From: Tissierella sp. P1 | GTDB lineage: Bacteria > Bacillota > Clostridia > Tissierellales > Tissierellaceae | Direction: 5' to 3' | Length of the DNA: 64,000 bases | Assembly: GCF_002266425.1 (NCBI RefSeq) | Contig: NZ_NPMN01000006.1 | Location: forward strand, 1-64,000 | Part shown: piece after piece, positions 1-9,762 of the stretch | Layout of the letters: every line of letters starts with the position of its first letter | Numbering within the stretch: position 1 is the stretch's first letter | Notes under the pieces: generated by a model | Told to the model about the DNA's origin: nothing | The model's input: the letters and a program-made list of their open reading frames with translations, nothing else | The model's database searches: none | Position numbers and translations under genes: made by a program

Positions 1-2
1 CA

Positions 3-110
3 CTTCAAGACCAAATAGACTTAGCCTCTTTTTTTGTACCTAAAAACAGAAAGAAAGGTGACCTACGGACAGTAAAAAGAGCAAATTATCCATTAGATAC
101 AATAATATAA
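3..110 (+). CDS. C-terminal tail of an unidentified protein (cut by window edge)
   Basis: An open frame enters from the left edge and ends at a TAA at 108-110, giving about 35 residues that are rich in Lys and Arg and end PLDTII. There is no start codon inside the window, so this can only be the end of a longer gene. I do not recognise the family. It is followed at once by IS debris, so the parent gene may itself belong to a mobile element. Confidence 0.4.
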   Translation, partial: LQDQIDLASFFVPKNRKKGDLRTVKRANYPLDTII

Positions 111-205
111 AACTAGTATAAACTCACCAATAAAAAAGTATAGAAAAAAGATAGCCAAGCTCTAAAATAAAGTTTATGACAAAAACTTATTCATAGGAGG
201 CTTAA

Positions 206-1330
206 CTATTTTAAATAATCAAGAATATATTACCTCAAGATTAGAAAAAAGTCCACATGAAATATTACGTATATCAGATAAAAGGTTGAAAAATCTAGTG
301 GCAATCATTATAGGAATATTTTTAACTAGATCAATAATAATCTCAGAAATATCACAAAAATTAAAAGACAATTATACTAATGCAATAGAACAAAGTAAAA
401 TAAAAAGAATATACAGATTCTTTTCAACATCAACAATAAAATTAGATTATCTATACTCTGTTTTATTCAAGAAATAATAAAAAAATATGTAAAAAGAAGT
501 AATTCTAATAAAATAGTAATAATCTTTGACCATATAATCGTGGATGATAGATTTTTAATATTACAATTTTATTTGAAATTAGGAAAAAGAACAATACCCC
601 TATGGTATAAAATATTTAATTATAAAGAAAAAGGAAATAAAAGCTTTGAACATGTAAAACAAGGAATATCTGAACTTAATGAGATCTTTACTCCATATGA
701 TTATGAAATTTTGTTACTGGCAGACAGAGGATTTAAGAGTATAGATTTATTTAGATATATAGATGATTTTGGTTGGAAATATTGTATAAGATGCACTAAT
801 GATATGATTGTTAAGATTGAAGATAATCAAAAGGTAAGATATCCCAAAGATATAAATCCAATTAAAAATAGAGTAAAAAAATTTAATGATATCTTATTAA
901 GTGAAAAAGAATATAAATGCAATTTAGCAGTATGTAGAGGTATAGAGTCAGAGGATATATGGTATTTAGCTAATAATATGAATAGTAAAATTGCTGTAAC
1001 TGAATATAAAAAAAGATTTGATATAGAAGAGATGTTTAGAGATTTAAGCCTAATGGATTTAACATGGAAGATACTTGGACAGAAAGTATTAAATACTTTG
1101 AAAATCTATATCTATGTTTATGTACAGCTCATACTTGGATGATAATATTAGGAGCAGATTGTTCTAAAAACAAGAAAAGTAAAATAATAGGAGCAACAAA
1201 AAAGATTAAAAATAAAATGACTAGAATATATAGCTTATTTAGTAGTGGAATAATTTGGTTTAATAGGTGTTATAATTCAAACAGAAAAAAATACAATTTA
1301 AAGTTTAATTCTGTCCTTTATGATATTTAG
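206..1330 (+). pseudogene. Broken IS4-family-like transposase
   Basis: Three frames together read as one DDE transposase. The N-terminal part (about 206-477) has a helical DNA-binding look. The middle part (540-1090) has the ADRGF motif of the second catalytic Asp region and a YKKRFDIEEMFRD stretch that fits the conserved Y-x-x-R-x-x-IE-x-x-F region of IS4 transposases carrying the catalytic Glu. The C-terminal part (1064-1330) continues in another frame. Frameshifts near 478-540 and 1050-1064 separate the pieces, so no active enzyme can be made. The family call rests on motif pattern only. Confidence 0.75.
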
Positions 1331-1915
1331 TATAAATAAAAAGTAAATATATGGATTCAAGTCATGTAGGACAAATATGACCATTTTAATTTCCATAAAA
1401 ATGATATATATACTTATGATTATATGGATAATACTGAATATATTGTCTGTGTAAATATAAGGTAATATATACATTTTATTTCTTATTATCATACTTTAAG
1501 CATTTTACTGTCCAGAGGTCAGGGTAAAGGATAGGGAACATAAGGGTGAATTAAGTAGATATAAGTAAGAGAGTTTATTGAATTGAATGAAGAATTGAAT
1601 AGGAGAAGTTGAAATGGAAGCTAGAAGGTAAAGTTACAATTCTTAATTGTGACTTTTCTAACAGATAAAATGGTGAAAAATGTAGAGAAATGTCGGAAAA
1701 TTCTTAATTTAATTTCTGGATTATATTTTATATGAATGATATAATTTGGGTAGACATAGATTTTGGTATCTAAAATAAGAATTTGAATGTTCTTTCTAGG
1801 TATTAAAGAAATAGAAGAGGAATAGAATTTTACTTTTGTATAATTATTTGACTATTTTTTTAGTATTCATAATAATGCGATTTGGAGGACACCGAGGAAG
1901 AGTGATTAGTGATTA
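1331..1915. other. Gene-free AT-rich stretch between IS remnants
   Basis: No frame of useful length with a ribosome binding site is visible on either strand, and no clear hairpin with a T-tract was found. Short stretches have protein-like composition but are interrupted every few codons. It is best read as decayed DNA between two insertion-sequence remnants. Confidence 0.5.
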
Positions 1916-2841
1916 GTGATTAAGATTGCGTGACGACAGTAAAGCTGATTATCGGTATCAGATTAAAGCCAGCCTGAAAATAGCTTAGTATCAGTGAACA
2001 AACATATCAAAGATGGACTAAAGAGAGAAATAAAATAACAGAGGAAAGGCATTCAAAGATAATAGAAGCAATTAGCAACCTTAAATTTGCTGATTTACTG
2101 TCATCATAGATGGTTCCTAAGTTAGTAGATGAAGGAAAATAATTAGCATCAGAATTAACAATTCTTCGAATATCAAAAGAGCTAATAATGAAAATTCATC
2201 GTATTAATACTAAGGAGCTAGTAAAGAGAGAACTTAATTCCATGCAACAATAGCTCTAGGCCATGTGAGGATTTTGGGGTATCGCTTGGTTAAATGCACT
2301 TGCTAGGGGGCAAGATTACAATATTTATTTAAATATAGATATATTTAGTAGACTAATAGTTATCTATAAAGTATGAGAAACAGAAAATCCGAATGCATAG
2401 AGAAATTAATAAGGAAAACAACATTATCTGAAGTAATGACAGTTAGACCCTTAGTGTTACATTCAGATAATGGTAGTCCTATGGAAGCAACAATATTAGA
2501 AAAATTAGGAGTACAAAGTTCTTTCTCAAAACCAAGAGTAAGTAATGACAATCTATATTTAGAATCATTATTTAAAATACAGATCTTTGATAAGATGCTA
2601 AGAATTAATTCAACTATGCAGATGAGTACAATTATACCGGTCCACAAAACCTTGCCCCCACATTCTAGCTTCTCTTATGCTTGAGAAACTATCGTTTGGA
2701 AAGACATTATGGACTAGATATAGAGATAATAGGAAATTGTATAAAAACTATCAAGAAGCAAGAGAAAAACATCTAGAAGGATAGACTAGAAACACAAAAA
2801 ATTATTCATTACCAACATATGTAATATTTAGCCCGATGTAA
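1916..2841 (+). pseudogene. Decayed IS3-family transposase, copy 1
   Basis: The remnant begins with an orfA-like segment containing SEQTYQRW (about 1990-2020). It passes through an integrase core around 2450-2570 with LHSDNGSPM and SKPRVSNDNLYLESLFK, the typical DDE (rve) signature of IS3-type orfB, here carrying the second Asp and the final Glu. It ends with ERHYGLDIEI and YQEAREKH around 2700-2841. Several stops and frame changes interrupt it, so it is dead. It lies upstream of a second IS3 remnant and the biosynthetic island. Confidence 0.75.
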
Positions 2842-3055
2842 GGAAGAAGAAGTCAAAGAAATAATTGAACAGAAAAAAGCTAAAATTAATACTATCTAGA
2901 GATTTAGTGTAGCCGTACTATTATTGTGGAGGGGCCTATATAGTAGCTTATGAGGAAGATTGTACCATTAGGTATACTGATATTGGATAGGCTACAATAA
3001 ACTAGACAACCTAAATTAAGGTCATGTGAGCTAATATCAATATTAAAAGGAGAAT

Positions 3056-4010
3056 CGTTTATATAATAAAGAGAGCAAGAAAAACCTGTATTGAGGAGTT
3101 CAAAGAACTATATGAAAGGGGTAAGTTAAAAAAAGATATTATGGATGAATGAGACTTAACACCTACTGTTTTTAATAGTTGGATTTAAAAAAGCTAAATT
3201 ACTGGATCATTTAAGGAAAAAGACAATCGTTCCTCAGAAGAAAATGAGCTAATTGGGCTAAGAAAAGAAAACTGCAGTTAAAGATGGAGAATGATATTTT
3301 AAAGCAAGTAGTATTGATATTAAGACGAAAAAAAGTAATATTCATAAATACAATATATAGGCAATGTAAAAAGTCCTATAAGTCAATAAAGTCCTTATTA
3401 CTATCGATCAGAAGTACAGATGAAATAACAACAAAGATAATAGAAATATTTAAATCACGTAGAAATAATTATTAAACTTAAAAAAGCAAGGTTGAGTTTA
3501 AGAAAGCAGGCTATATAGTATCTAAAAAAATTAATATAGATAGGATTTATACGGCTGTAGCTAGTGATTTGACATATGTAAGAGTTAATAAAAGAGGAAC
3601 TATGTATATTTATTAGTCGAACTATTTAATAGAGAAATAATAGGTTATAATGTTGGTTCTAATAAAGATACAGCCCCCGTTTATAAAGCGTTTTCAAGAG
3701 CTAATATCAGACTAGATGATATTACCCTATTTCATACTGATAAAGGTAACGAATTAAAAAACAAAATAATAGATAGAGTTCTAGATACATTCAAAATCAA
3801 GTGTTCTTTAAGCATGAGGGTTGGCCTTATGACAATGTTATAGCTGAAGTTACATTCAAAATGCTTAAAACTGAATTCACTAATAACTATCATTTTGAAA
3901 GTTTGGAGCAATTAGAATATATGTTAATTTGTTTAATAATATCAGGATTCATTTTACAGTGGGATATTTAAGCCGTAAAGAATATAAATTATATAACCTT
4001 AAAAAAACTG
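3056..4010 (+). pseudogene. Decayed IS3-family element, copy 2 (orfA and orfB)
   Basis: An orfA-like reading (about 3065-3330) has a helix-turn-helix pattern and a coiled stretch ending KMENDILKQVVLILRRK, typical of IS3 orfA. An orfB-like reading follows (about 3500-4010), with SDLTYVRVNKRGTMYI, LFNREIIGY, FHTDKGNE and the Glu region, spread over frames with several stops. Its sequence differs from the copy at 1916-2841, so these are two independent insertions rather than a duplication. It ends about 190 bases before the first gene of the biosynthetic island and marks that boundary. Confidence 0.75.
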
Positions 4011-4197
4011 CCTAAAAAATGTTAACAATCCGTATTGTAAATATCATGCTTTTGCTAAGAACTAAGGCAGATATTGAAAACAACAATAAATAAAGTGATA
4101 AAATTATTTTAAAAACATTAAATCATAGATTACGAAAATAAATTGAATATTTACATATTATGCATAATTAAATTATTATGTAATGGAGGAAATTGTT

Positions 4198-5775
4198 ATG
4201 ATGTTGAGTGATATATCAATTGAACAAATAGATGGCTTTTCATGCATTGATGCAGTTATTTCTGGTGTGTCAAAATGGATTGATACTGATTATTTATTAA
4301 TGTTTGGGGACTCATGGGGATTTCAATATTCTAGAGAGTTTAATAATGATGGAAGACTATCAGGATTATCACATAATTCTTATAGAAAACTTGAACTATT
4401 AAGAATTTATTGTGGAATAGATATAATAGAAAAAGATATAAGTAATATATATAAAGTAATAGATATTATTAAGAGTGAGCTTAGTAATAATAGACCAGTA
4501 ATACTTATGATTAATACGTTTTGGTGTCCATGGGATATTATAAATTACCAAAAAAATAATATAAATCATTGGTTACTTGCAGTAGACTTTGATTCTGATA
4601 CAAATAAGATTAAATGCATTGACTCAGAAAAAGCTAAGGCGGGTATGTGGCTAGACTCAAGTCATTTTAATAAAGGAATAATTAAATACTATCTAATTAA
4701 GCACGATTTGCCTGTTAAAAAAATTAACATAAATGATATCTTAAAAAATGCATTTTTACGATTGGAAGATGAAAGTATAGGAATAAATAGATTTAATGAA
4801 ATGATATATTTTAGCGAAGATATAATAAATATTTTTGATATTGTAAAAGAGACCGAAAAATTTACTGATCGACCGGATGCTTCGCCTTTCTTTAGGGAAT
4901 TATATGAAATTGCTTCTGGAAGAAATAAGTTTGCAATGCTATTAGAATCTTATGATATGGACAATATACCTGAGATAACCCTAATAATTAGAAAGTTAAA
5001 GGAATTAAATAATATGTGGATGGCAGTATTCGGGATGTTATTAAAAGCCTACTATATTAAAGAGAAAGGTTTAATGTATAAAAAGATTTCAGATAAAATA
5101 TTATTTATATCTGAAGAAGAACAGAAGTTAGCTTTTTTTATTAAGGATTATTTGGATAGAGGTAAAAGTGATAGAATACTTAAGGACCTGAATGAATATA
5201 TAAACTATAATAAAGTAATAAAAGAACATATAATAATTGATTTATATGAGCATTTTGACAATAAGGGTTTAGGTTTAAAAGAAAAAATATATGATTTTGC
5301 AGAACTTTCAAATCCTAAGAGGATAATGGTTATTGACGAGGTCAAAGATGTTGATGTAATTAATATATCTAACATGAAATTCAAATTTTCTTATGTTCAT
5401 AGGAAGAAAGATAATATAATTTGTAAAGGGCAGAAAATCGCAATAGATAATATAAAGGCAAACTATATAATGTTTCTTAGCTGCTCTGAATATGGTAACT
5501 ATAATGAAGAAATTAAAGTTTATTTTAGTAATGGAAAGAGTGAAGATATAAAATTTGTTGTATCTTCGTGGGGGAATAAATTATCTAAGTATGATGAAGT
5601 AAAAGCTTTAGATGGAAAGTTAGGGCAACAGATAAATGGTAAATGGGAGATATTAGATAATAGGACTTCATTATTTGCAAAATGTTATAAATTAAAAACA
5701 AACGGAAATGTATGTTGTATTGAGCTGCCCAATTGTTTAAATATACATATATTTGCTATTACATTAGCTAATTAA
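4198..5775 (+). CDS. BtrH-like N-terminal domain protein, putative ACP-dependent aminoacyltransferase
   Basis: This protein of about 525 residues has an N-terminal part (residues 1-160) resembling the BtrH N-terminal domain. Visible are an early DGFSCIDAVISG segment with a candidate nucleophile Cys, a FGDSWGFQYS segment, and NHWLLAVDFD with a candidate His. In butirosin biosynthesis BtrH moves an aminoacyl chain from an acyl carrier protein to the amine of the acceptor. Residues beyond about 200 are helical and then beta-rich, and I do not recognise them. GGAGGA at 4185-4190 sits 8 bases before the ATG at 4198, so the upstream in-frame ATG at 4183 is not the start. It opens the operon that also encodes an ACP, a decarboxylase and an ATP-grasp ligase, which supports a transfer role. 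The acceptor is unknown. Confidence 0.65.
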   Translation: MMLSDISIEQIDGFSCIDAVISGVSKWIDTDYLLMFGDSWGFQYSREFNNDGRLSGLSHNSYRKLELLRIYCGIDIIEKDISNIYKVIDIIKSELSNNRPVILMINTFWCPWDIINYQKNNINHWLLAVDFDSDTNKIKCIDSEKAKAGMWLDSSHFNKGIIKYYLIKHDLPVKKININDILKNAFLRLEDESIGINRFNEMIYFSEDIINIFDIVKETEKFTDRPDASPFFRELYEIASGRNKFAMLLESYDMDNIPEITLIIRKLKELNNMWMAVFGMLLKAYYIKEKGLMYKKISDKILFISEEEQKLAFFIKDYLDRGKSDRILKDLNEYINYNKVIKEHIIIDLYEHFDNKGLGLKEKIYDFAELSNPKRIMVIDEVKDVDVINISNMKFKFSYVHRKKDNIICKGQKIAIDNIKANYIMFLSCSEYGNYNEEIKVYFSNGKSEDIKFVVSSWGNKLSKYDEVKALDGKLGQQINGKWEILDNRTSLFAKCYKLKTNGNVCCIELPNCLNIHIFAITLAN

Positions 5776-5802
5776 CAAAAAAATTAGATAGAGGTGGTTA
5801 TA

Positions 5803-6896
5803 ATGTTCAGTGATCTTTCAAACGAGCAGAATCTTGTAATATTATTAAGTAGATTAACCTTTTTCGAAGAAAATTTGATTGAAATTGAGAAGATTATCAA
5901 GGAAAATTTAAACTGGTATGATATTTTTAATATGTCAACTAAAAATAAAGTTTTAAATTTAATTTATTATAATTTAAAACGGTTTAATTATGATAAATTT
6001 ATATCGCCTAATCTTGAACGAATATTAATATTTAACTATTTAGGTACACAAAATAGAAATACTATATTGTTAAAAGAGCTAAATAATATAATGAACGTCA
6101 TGAAAATAAATAAAGTTCCTTGTATACCACTTAAGGGTGCTAATTTAATACCTAATATTTATAAGGATCTGGGCATTAGAAATATGAATGATTTAGATTT
6201 TATGATTAATAAAGAAAATGCAGATACCATTAGCCAAATATTGTTCTCATTGGGTTATGATCAAGGAGAGTATGATAGTGAGGTAAATATTATTAAACCT
6301 GTATCTAGAGAAAAAAAGATTCTGTGGGCTATGAATATGAATAATCTTTTACCATTTATAAAAAAAGTTGACGACAAGTTTGTATCATTTATAGAGTTAG
6401 ATTTTTGTTTTAGTTTAGATTTAAACTTAGATATTAATCCAGTTAGTACCATGCTTCAAAGGGCTCAAGAATATAAAGAACTAGAAACATGTGATTTTTT
6501 ATTCAGCTATGTAGCCATTTATATAAAGAAGCAACAAATAGTATGTGGATTATTATTGAAAAAGATCTAAATCTCATTAAGTTTTGTGATATAAGAGAAT
6601 TTATATTGCAAAGGATGGATAGTGATAAACTAAAATATGCTATATCAATTGCTAAAGGATATAATTGTGCCGAAGCCGTATATTATGTTTTATACTATTT
6701 GGATAAAATCTATCACGATGGTTATGAGGAAGAAGCTTTAAATGAACTAGCTATCAACGATAATTCATTTATTTTTAAATATGGAGAAAAGGATTTTGGA
6801 AGAGCGATAAAATGGAAAAAAGCATTTTTTCAACGGTTATTTTCATTAAATAATAAAGATGAATTAGAATCTATACCTAATTATCTTAAAATTTAA
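5803..6896 (+). pseudogene. Nucleotidyltransferase-fold protein, frameshifted at a T run
   Basis: The N-terminal part (to about 6500) has the pattern of the NTP_transf_5-type nucleotidyltransferase fold: CIPLKGANLIPNIYKD followed by RNMNDLDFMI, where the Asp pair would bind metal. The expected C-terminal part, with a His-Leu-Tyr-Lys-Glu segment and DLNLIKFCDI, continues in another frame from about 6501 to 6896. Adding one T to the T6 run at 6495-6500 restores a single frame through both parts. It is either truly broken or a sequencing error. The start at ATG 5803 follows GAGGTGG at 5791. In such clusters this fold often acts on small molecules; its job here is not known. Confidence 0.65.
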
Positions 6897-6918
6897 TATA
6901 TAACAGGAGGTGAGTATT

Positions 6919-8178
6919 GTGCTGATCAATGAAACAATAATTACTAACATTATAAAAGATTATGGAACTCCTATATATATTTATAGCCTAAATATAATAG
7001 AACAACAGCTGGATAAGTTAAGAGATAATTTACCTGAGTACTTTAACATATTCTACTCAATGAAAGCAAATCCTAATATCGGGATATTAGCCAATTTGAA
7101 GAAAAGCGTTAATGGAATTGAAGTTGCATCCTTAGGTGAATTATATACAGCTATGAAAAGCGGCTACACCAGCAAAGAAATAATATTTGTAGGTCCTGGG
7201 AAGACACATTACGAATTAGAATATGCTATTAAGGAAAATATTTTATCGATAGTTGCAGAATCTCTAGAAGAAATTTTTATAATAAATAAAATCTGTGAAA
7301 AATACAATACTGTGATGAGTATTTCAATTAGAATAAATCCGAAAGCTAAAATGAATGATGCTAGAATTAAGATGGGAGGAGGAGCGAAACAATTTGGTAT
7401 AGATGAAGAACTTATAGATTTTGTGATTAAAGAATCTTTTAAATGTAAAAATATAAAGATTAATGGAATCCATTTTTATTTAGGTACACAGGTTTTAAAT
7501 TCTACAACTCTAATAAATAATTTTGAAAATTCATTTAAGATTTTAGACAACTTAGAAAATAATTACAAGTTAAATATTTCATTGGTAGACTTTGGTGGGG
7601 GATTTGGAATACCGTACTTTGATGGAGAATATGAGTTGGATTTAAGCAATGTCAAAGAATCATTAAACTTATTTATCAAAAAATATATACGAGATGAAAA
7701 TATCAAGAATTATAAGTTTATAGTAGAGAGTGGTAGATTCATATTAGCTAATAGTGGTTTATATGTAACAGAAGTTTTATATAAAAAAAAATCAAGAGGA
7801 AAAACATTTATTGTTGTTAATGGAGGATCAAATCATCATTCTGCTTCAGCTGGGATAGGTAGATTTCTTAGAAATAACTTCCCTATTGAAGTTTTAAATA
7901 AGGAAAATGAAAATAGAAAAGAAATAGTTGATATTGTAGGTCCGCTATGTACTCCAACGGATGTTTTGGGTCAAAATATAGAATTACCGCATATTAATAT
8001 AAATGACAAAATAGTAATTTTAAATTCAGGTGCGTACGGTTTGACATCCAGCTTTTACGGTTTAATAAGTCATGGGAAGCCAGCAGAAATATTAGTATAT
8101 AATAATAAATATTATCAAATTAGGAAAAGAGATAGTTTGGATGATATTTTCCAAAATCAAATTAAAGTATTAGTATAA
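6919..8178 (+). CDS. Fold-type III PLP decarboxylase (BtrK / diaminopimelate decarboxylase family)
   Basis: The protein of about 419 residues has the alanine-racemase-like barrel of the ornithine/diaminopimelate decarboxylases. FYSMKANPN carries the PLP Lys near residue 49, VDFGGGFGIPY is the phosphate-binding glycine loop, ESGRF follows, and GPLCTPTDVLG holds the second-subunit active-site Cys-x-x-x-Asp. BtrK of butirosin, in the same family, decarboxylates glutamate bound to an acyl carrier protein, and an ACP gene follows here 14 bases downstream. The GTG at 6919 lies 8 bases after AGGAGG (6905-6910), whereas the GTG at 6910 overlaps that site. A free amino-acid substrate cannot be excluded. 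A role in making an ACP-bound amine is inferred from context. Confidence 0.85.
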   Translation: MLINETIITNIIKDYGTPIYIYSLNIIEQQLDKLRDNLPEYFNIFYSMKANPNIGILANLKKSVNGIEVASLGELYTAMKSGYTSKEIIFVGPGKTHYELEYAIKENILSIVAESLEEIFIINKICEKYNTVMSISIRINPKAKMNDARIKMGGGAKQFGIDEELIDFVIKESFKCKNIKINGIHFYLGTQVLNSTTLINNFENSFKILDNLENNYKLNISLVDFGGGFGIPYFDGEYELDLSNVKESLNLFIKKYIRDENIKNYKFIVESGRFILANSGLYVTEVLYKKKSRGKTFIVVNGGSNHHSASAGIGRFLRNNFPIEVLNKENENRKEIVDIVGPLCTPTDVLGQNIELPHININDKIVILNSGAYGLTSSFYGLISHGKPAEILVYNNKYYQIRKRDSLDDIFQNQIKVLV

Positions 8179-8192
8179 AAAAGGGGGGGGAA

Positions 8193-8438
8193 ATGATAAA
8201 TAATATGGAGAATAAACTAAGAAAAATTATAGATGAAAACATAGAGCTAACAGTACCCATTGAAGAAATTAAATTAGATGATAACTTATTAAATGTAGGT
8301 ATGGATTCACTAAACACAATTAGAGTTATAATAAATATTGAAGAACAGTTTAACCTTGAGTTTTCAGATGATGACTTAATAGTTGATAATTTTAGAACTA
8401 TTAGGAAACTAATGGATTATTTGATAGAAAGGATCTAA
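8193..8438 (+). CDS. Acyl carrier protein (BtrI-type)
   Basis: This acidic protein of 81 residues has the ACP signature GMDSLNT, whose Ser would carry the phosphopantetheine arm, followed by the usual helix and an EFSDDDL segment. Length and charge match discrete carrier proteins. It sits between a PLP decarboxylase and an ATP-grasp ligase, the same trio as BtrK, BtrI and BtrJ of butirosin. It is therefore probably loaded with an amino acid rather than a fatty acid. An unbroken run of eight G lies just before the start and acts as the ribosome binding site. ATG 8205 is an alternative start. Confidence 0.9.
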   Translation: MINNMENKLRKIIDENIELTVPIEEIKLDDNLLNVGMDSLNTIRVIINIEEQFNLEFSDDDLIVDNFRTIRKLMDYLIERI

Positions 8439-8439
8439 A

Positions 8440-9753
8440 ATGAAAGAATTAACCTTATCTGATATAAACGATTTTTCAGAAAAAAATATAAAAATTTGGT
8501 GGATGAATGTAGGTGCTGAAGATTTATGGAGGGATAAGGGAACTTATTTCCCAAATTTTAAAAGTAATGATTACATAGCTAATTCAATTGAACAATTATG
8601 TTTGTTGTTGGCAGATGAGAATGATATTGTAATTTTAAGAGATATGCCATCAGATATAATATTTCAAAATTTATTTAATCTAGGAAAAAAAACTCCACAA
8701 ATAAGAATAGTGAAGAACTCCAATAAGTCCGAATCAATTTCTAAATTGATAATTCAAGATAAAGATATAATTAATGAAATAATAGAACTGAAATTGAATT
8801 GTAAAGATTTTAATGTAGTGTTAATACCTTATGCGGTAACAAAATATGAAGAAGAGATATCAAGGATTACAAATTGTGAATTATTTGGGGCTAACTATAA
8901 TACGACTTCCTATGTTAATAGTAAGATTAATTCAAGATTAATAGCTGAAAGTTTAGACCTACCAGTATCAGAGGGAGTTATTTGCTCAGATATAGAGGAA
9001 CTTGAGAATTATTATGATAAATTTAACGGTTCTCAAAAAATAGTTATAAAAGATGAATACAATGCCTCTGGAAAAGGTTTGTATTTGATTAACAATAAAA
9101 AAGAATTACAGTCTTTTGTTAATTTTATTAAAAGGAAGTTAGACACAAAGTCAGTTAATTTTTTAGTAGAAAAATGGTATAAGAAACAATATGATATTAA
9201 TTACCAAATAGTAATAAGTAAAACGGGAGATATCTTTTACATTCCACCAAAGCGGCAAGTTTTGAATAACAATATTTATATAGGAAGTCAACTATATAAT
9301 AGGGACTCTGATTTAAATAAATCACAAAGGAATCTTTATAAAAATTATGCTAAAATAATTGGTGAAAAATTAAAAGAGTTAGATTATAAAGGCGTTGCAA
9401 GTATTGATTCAATCATAACATTAGAAGGTGAAATTATTCCTGTACTAGAGATTAATGGAAGGTTCTCTTTATCTACATATATCTCTTTATTACCTTTTTT
9501 ATTGGGAGAAGACAAGCTTATATTTTCTTGTTATTATAATATAAAATATGATATTACTTTAGAATATATTTGGGATTTTATGTCAGAAATAAATTATACT
9601 AAAGAAAAAGGTAAGGGAATAGTTATTTACTCCTATATGAGGGGAAGAAATGATATAAATCTGGGAAGAATTTTTGCTTTAATAATTTCAGATTCATTTG
9701 AGGAACAAGAATATTATAGAAATATTTTTGAAAATATAATTAATATAAAGTGA
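8440..9753 (+). CDS. ATP-grasp ligase (BtrJ-like, putative aminoacyl-ACP ligase)
   Basis: The protein of 437 residues has the ATP-grasp core. VIKDEYNASGKGLYLI (about residues 205-220) is the flexible glycine-rich loop over ATP, and PVLEINGRFSL (about residues 330-340) carries the Glu and Asn that bind magnesium. ATP-grasp enzymes join a carboxylate to an amine or thiol through an acyl phosphate. BtrJ loads glutamate onto its carrier protein, and the gene here starts 1 base after the stop of the ACP gene, so loading of that ACP is the likely job. The amino-acid substrate cannot be read from the sequence. A free-standing peptide-forming ligase is the main alternative. Confidence 0.8.
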   Translation: MKELTLSDINDFSEKNIKIWWMNVGAEDLWRDKGTYFPNFKSNDYIANSIEQLCLLLADENDIVILRDMPSDIIFQNLFNLGKKTPQIRIVKNSNKSESISKLIIQDKDIINEIIELKLNCKDFNVVLIPYAVTKYEEEISRITNCELFGANYNTTSYVNSKINSRLIAESLDLPVSEGVICSDIEELENYYDKFNGSQKIVIKDEYNASGKGLYLINNKKELQSFVNFIKRKLDTKSVNFLVEKWYKKQYDINYQIVISKTGDIFYIPPKRQVLNNNIYIGSQLYNRDSDLNKSQRNLYKNYAKIIGEKLKELDYKGVASIDSIITLEGEIIPVLEINGRFSLSTYISLLPFLLGEDKLIFSCYYNIKYDITLEYIWDFMSEINYTKEKGKGIVIYSYMRGRNDINLGRIFALIISDSFEEQEYYRNIFENIINIK

Positions 9754-9762
9754 GGTATGTAT

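Noticed and set aside
8181-8192. A run of eight G before the ACP gene as a possible slippage or quadruplex signal
   Set aside because: It lies outside the coding frame and works simply as a strong ribosome binding site; one G run cannot form a quadruplex by itself.
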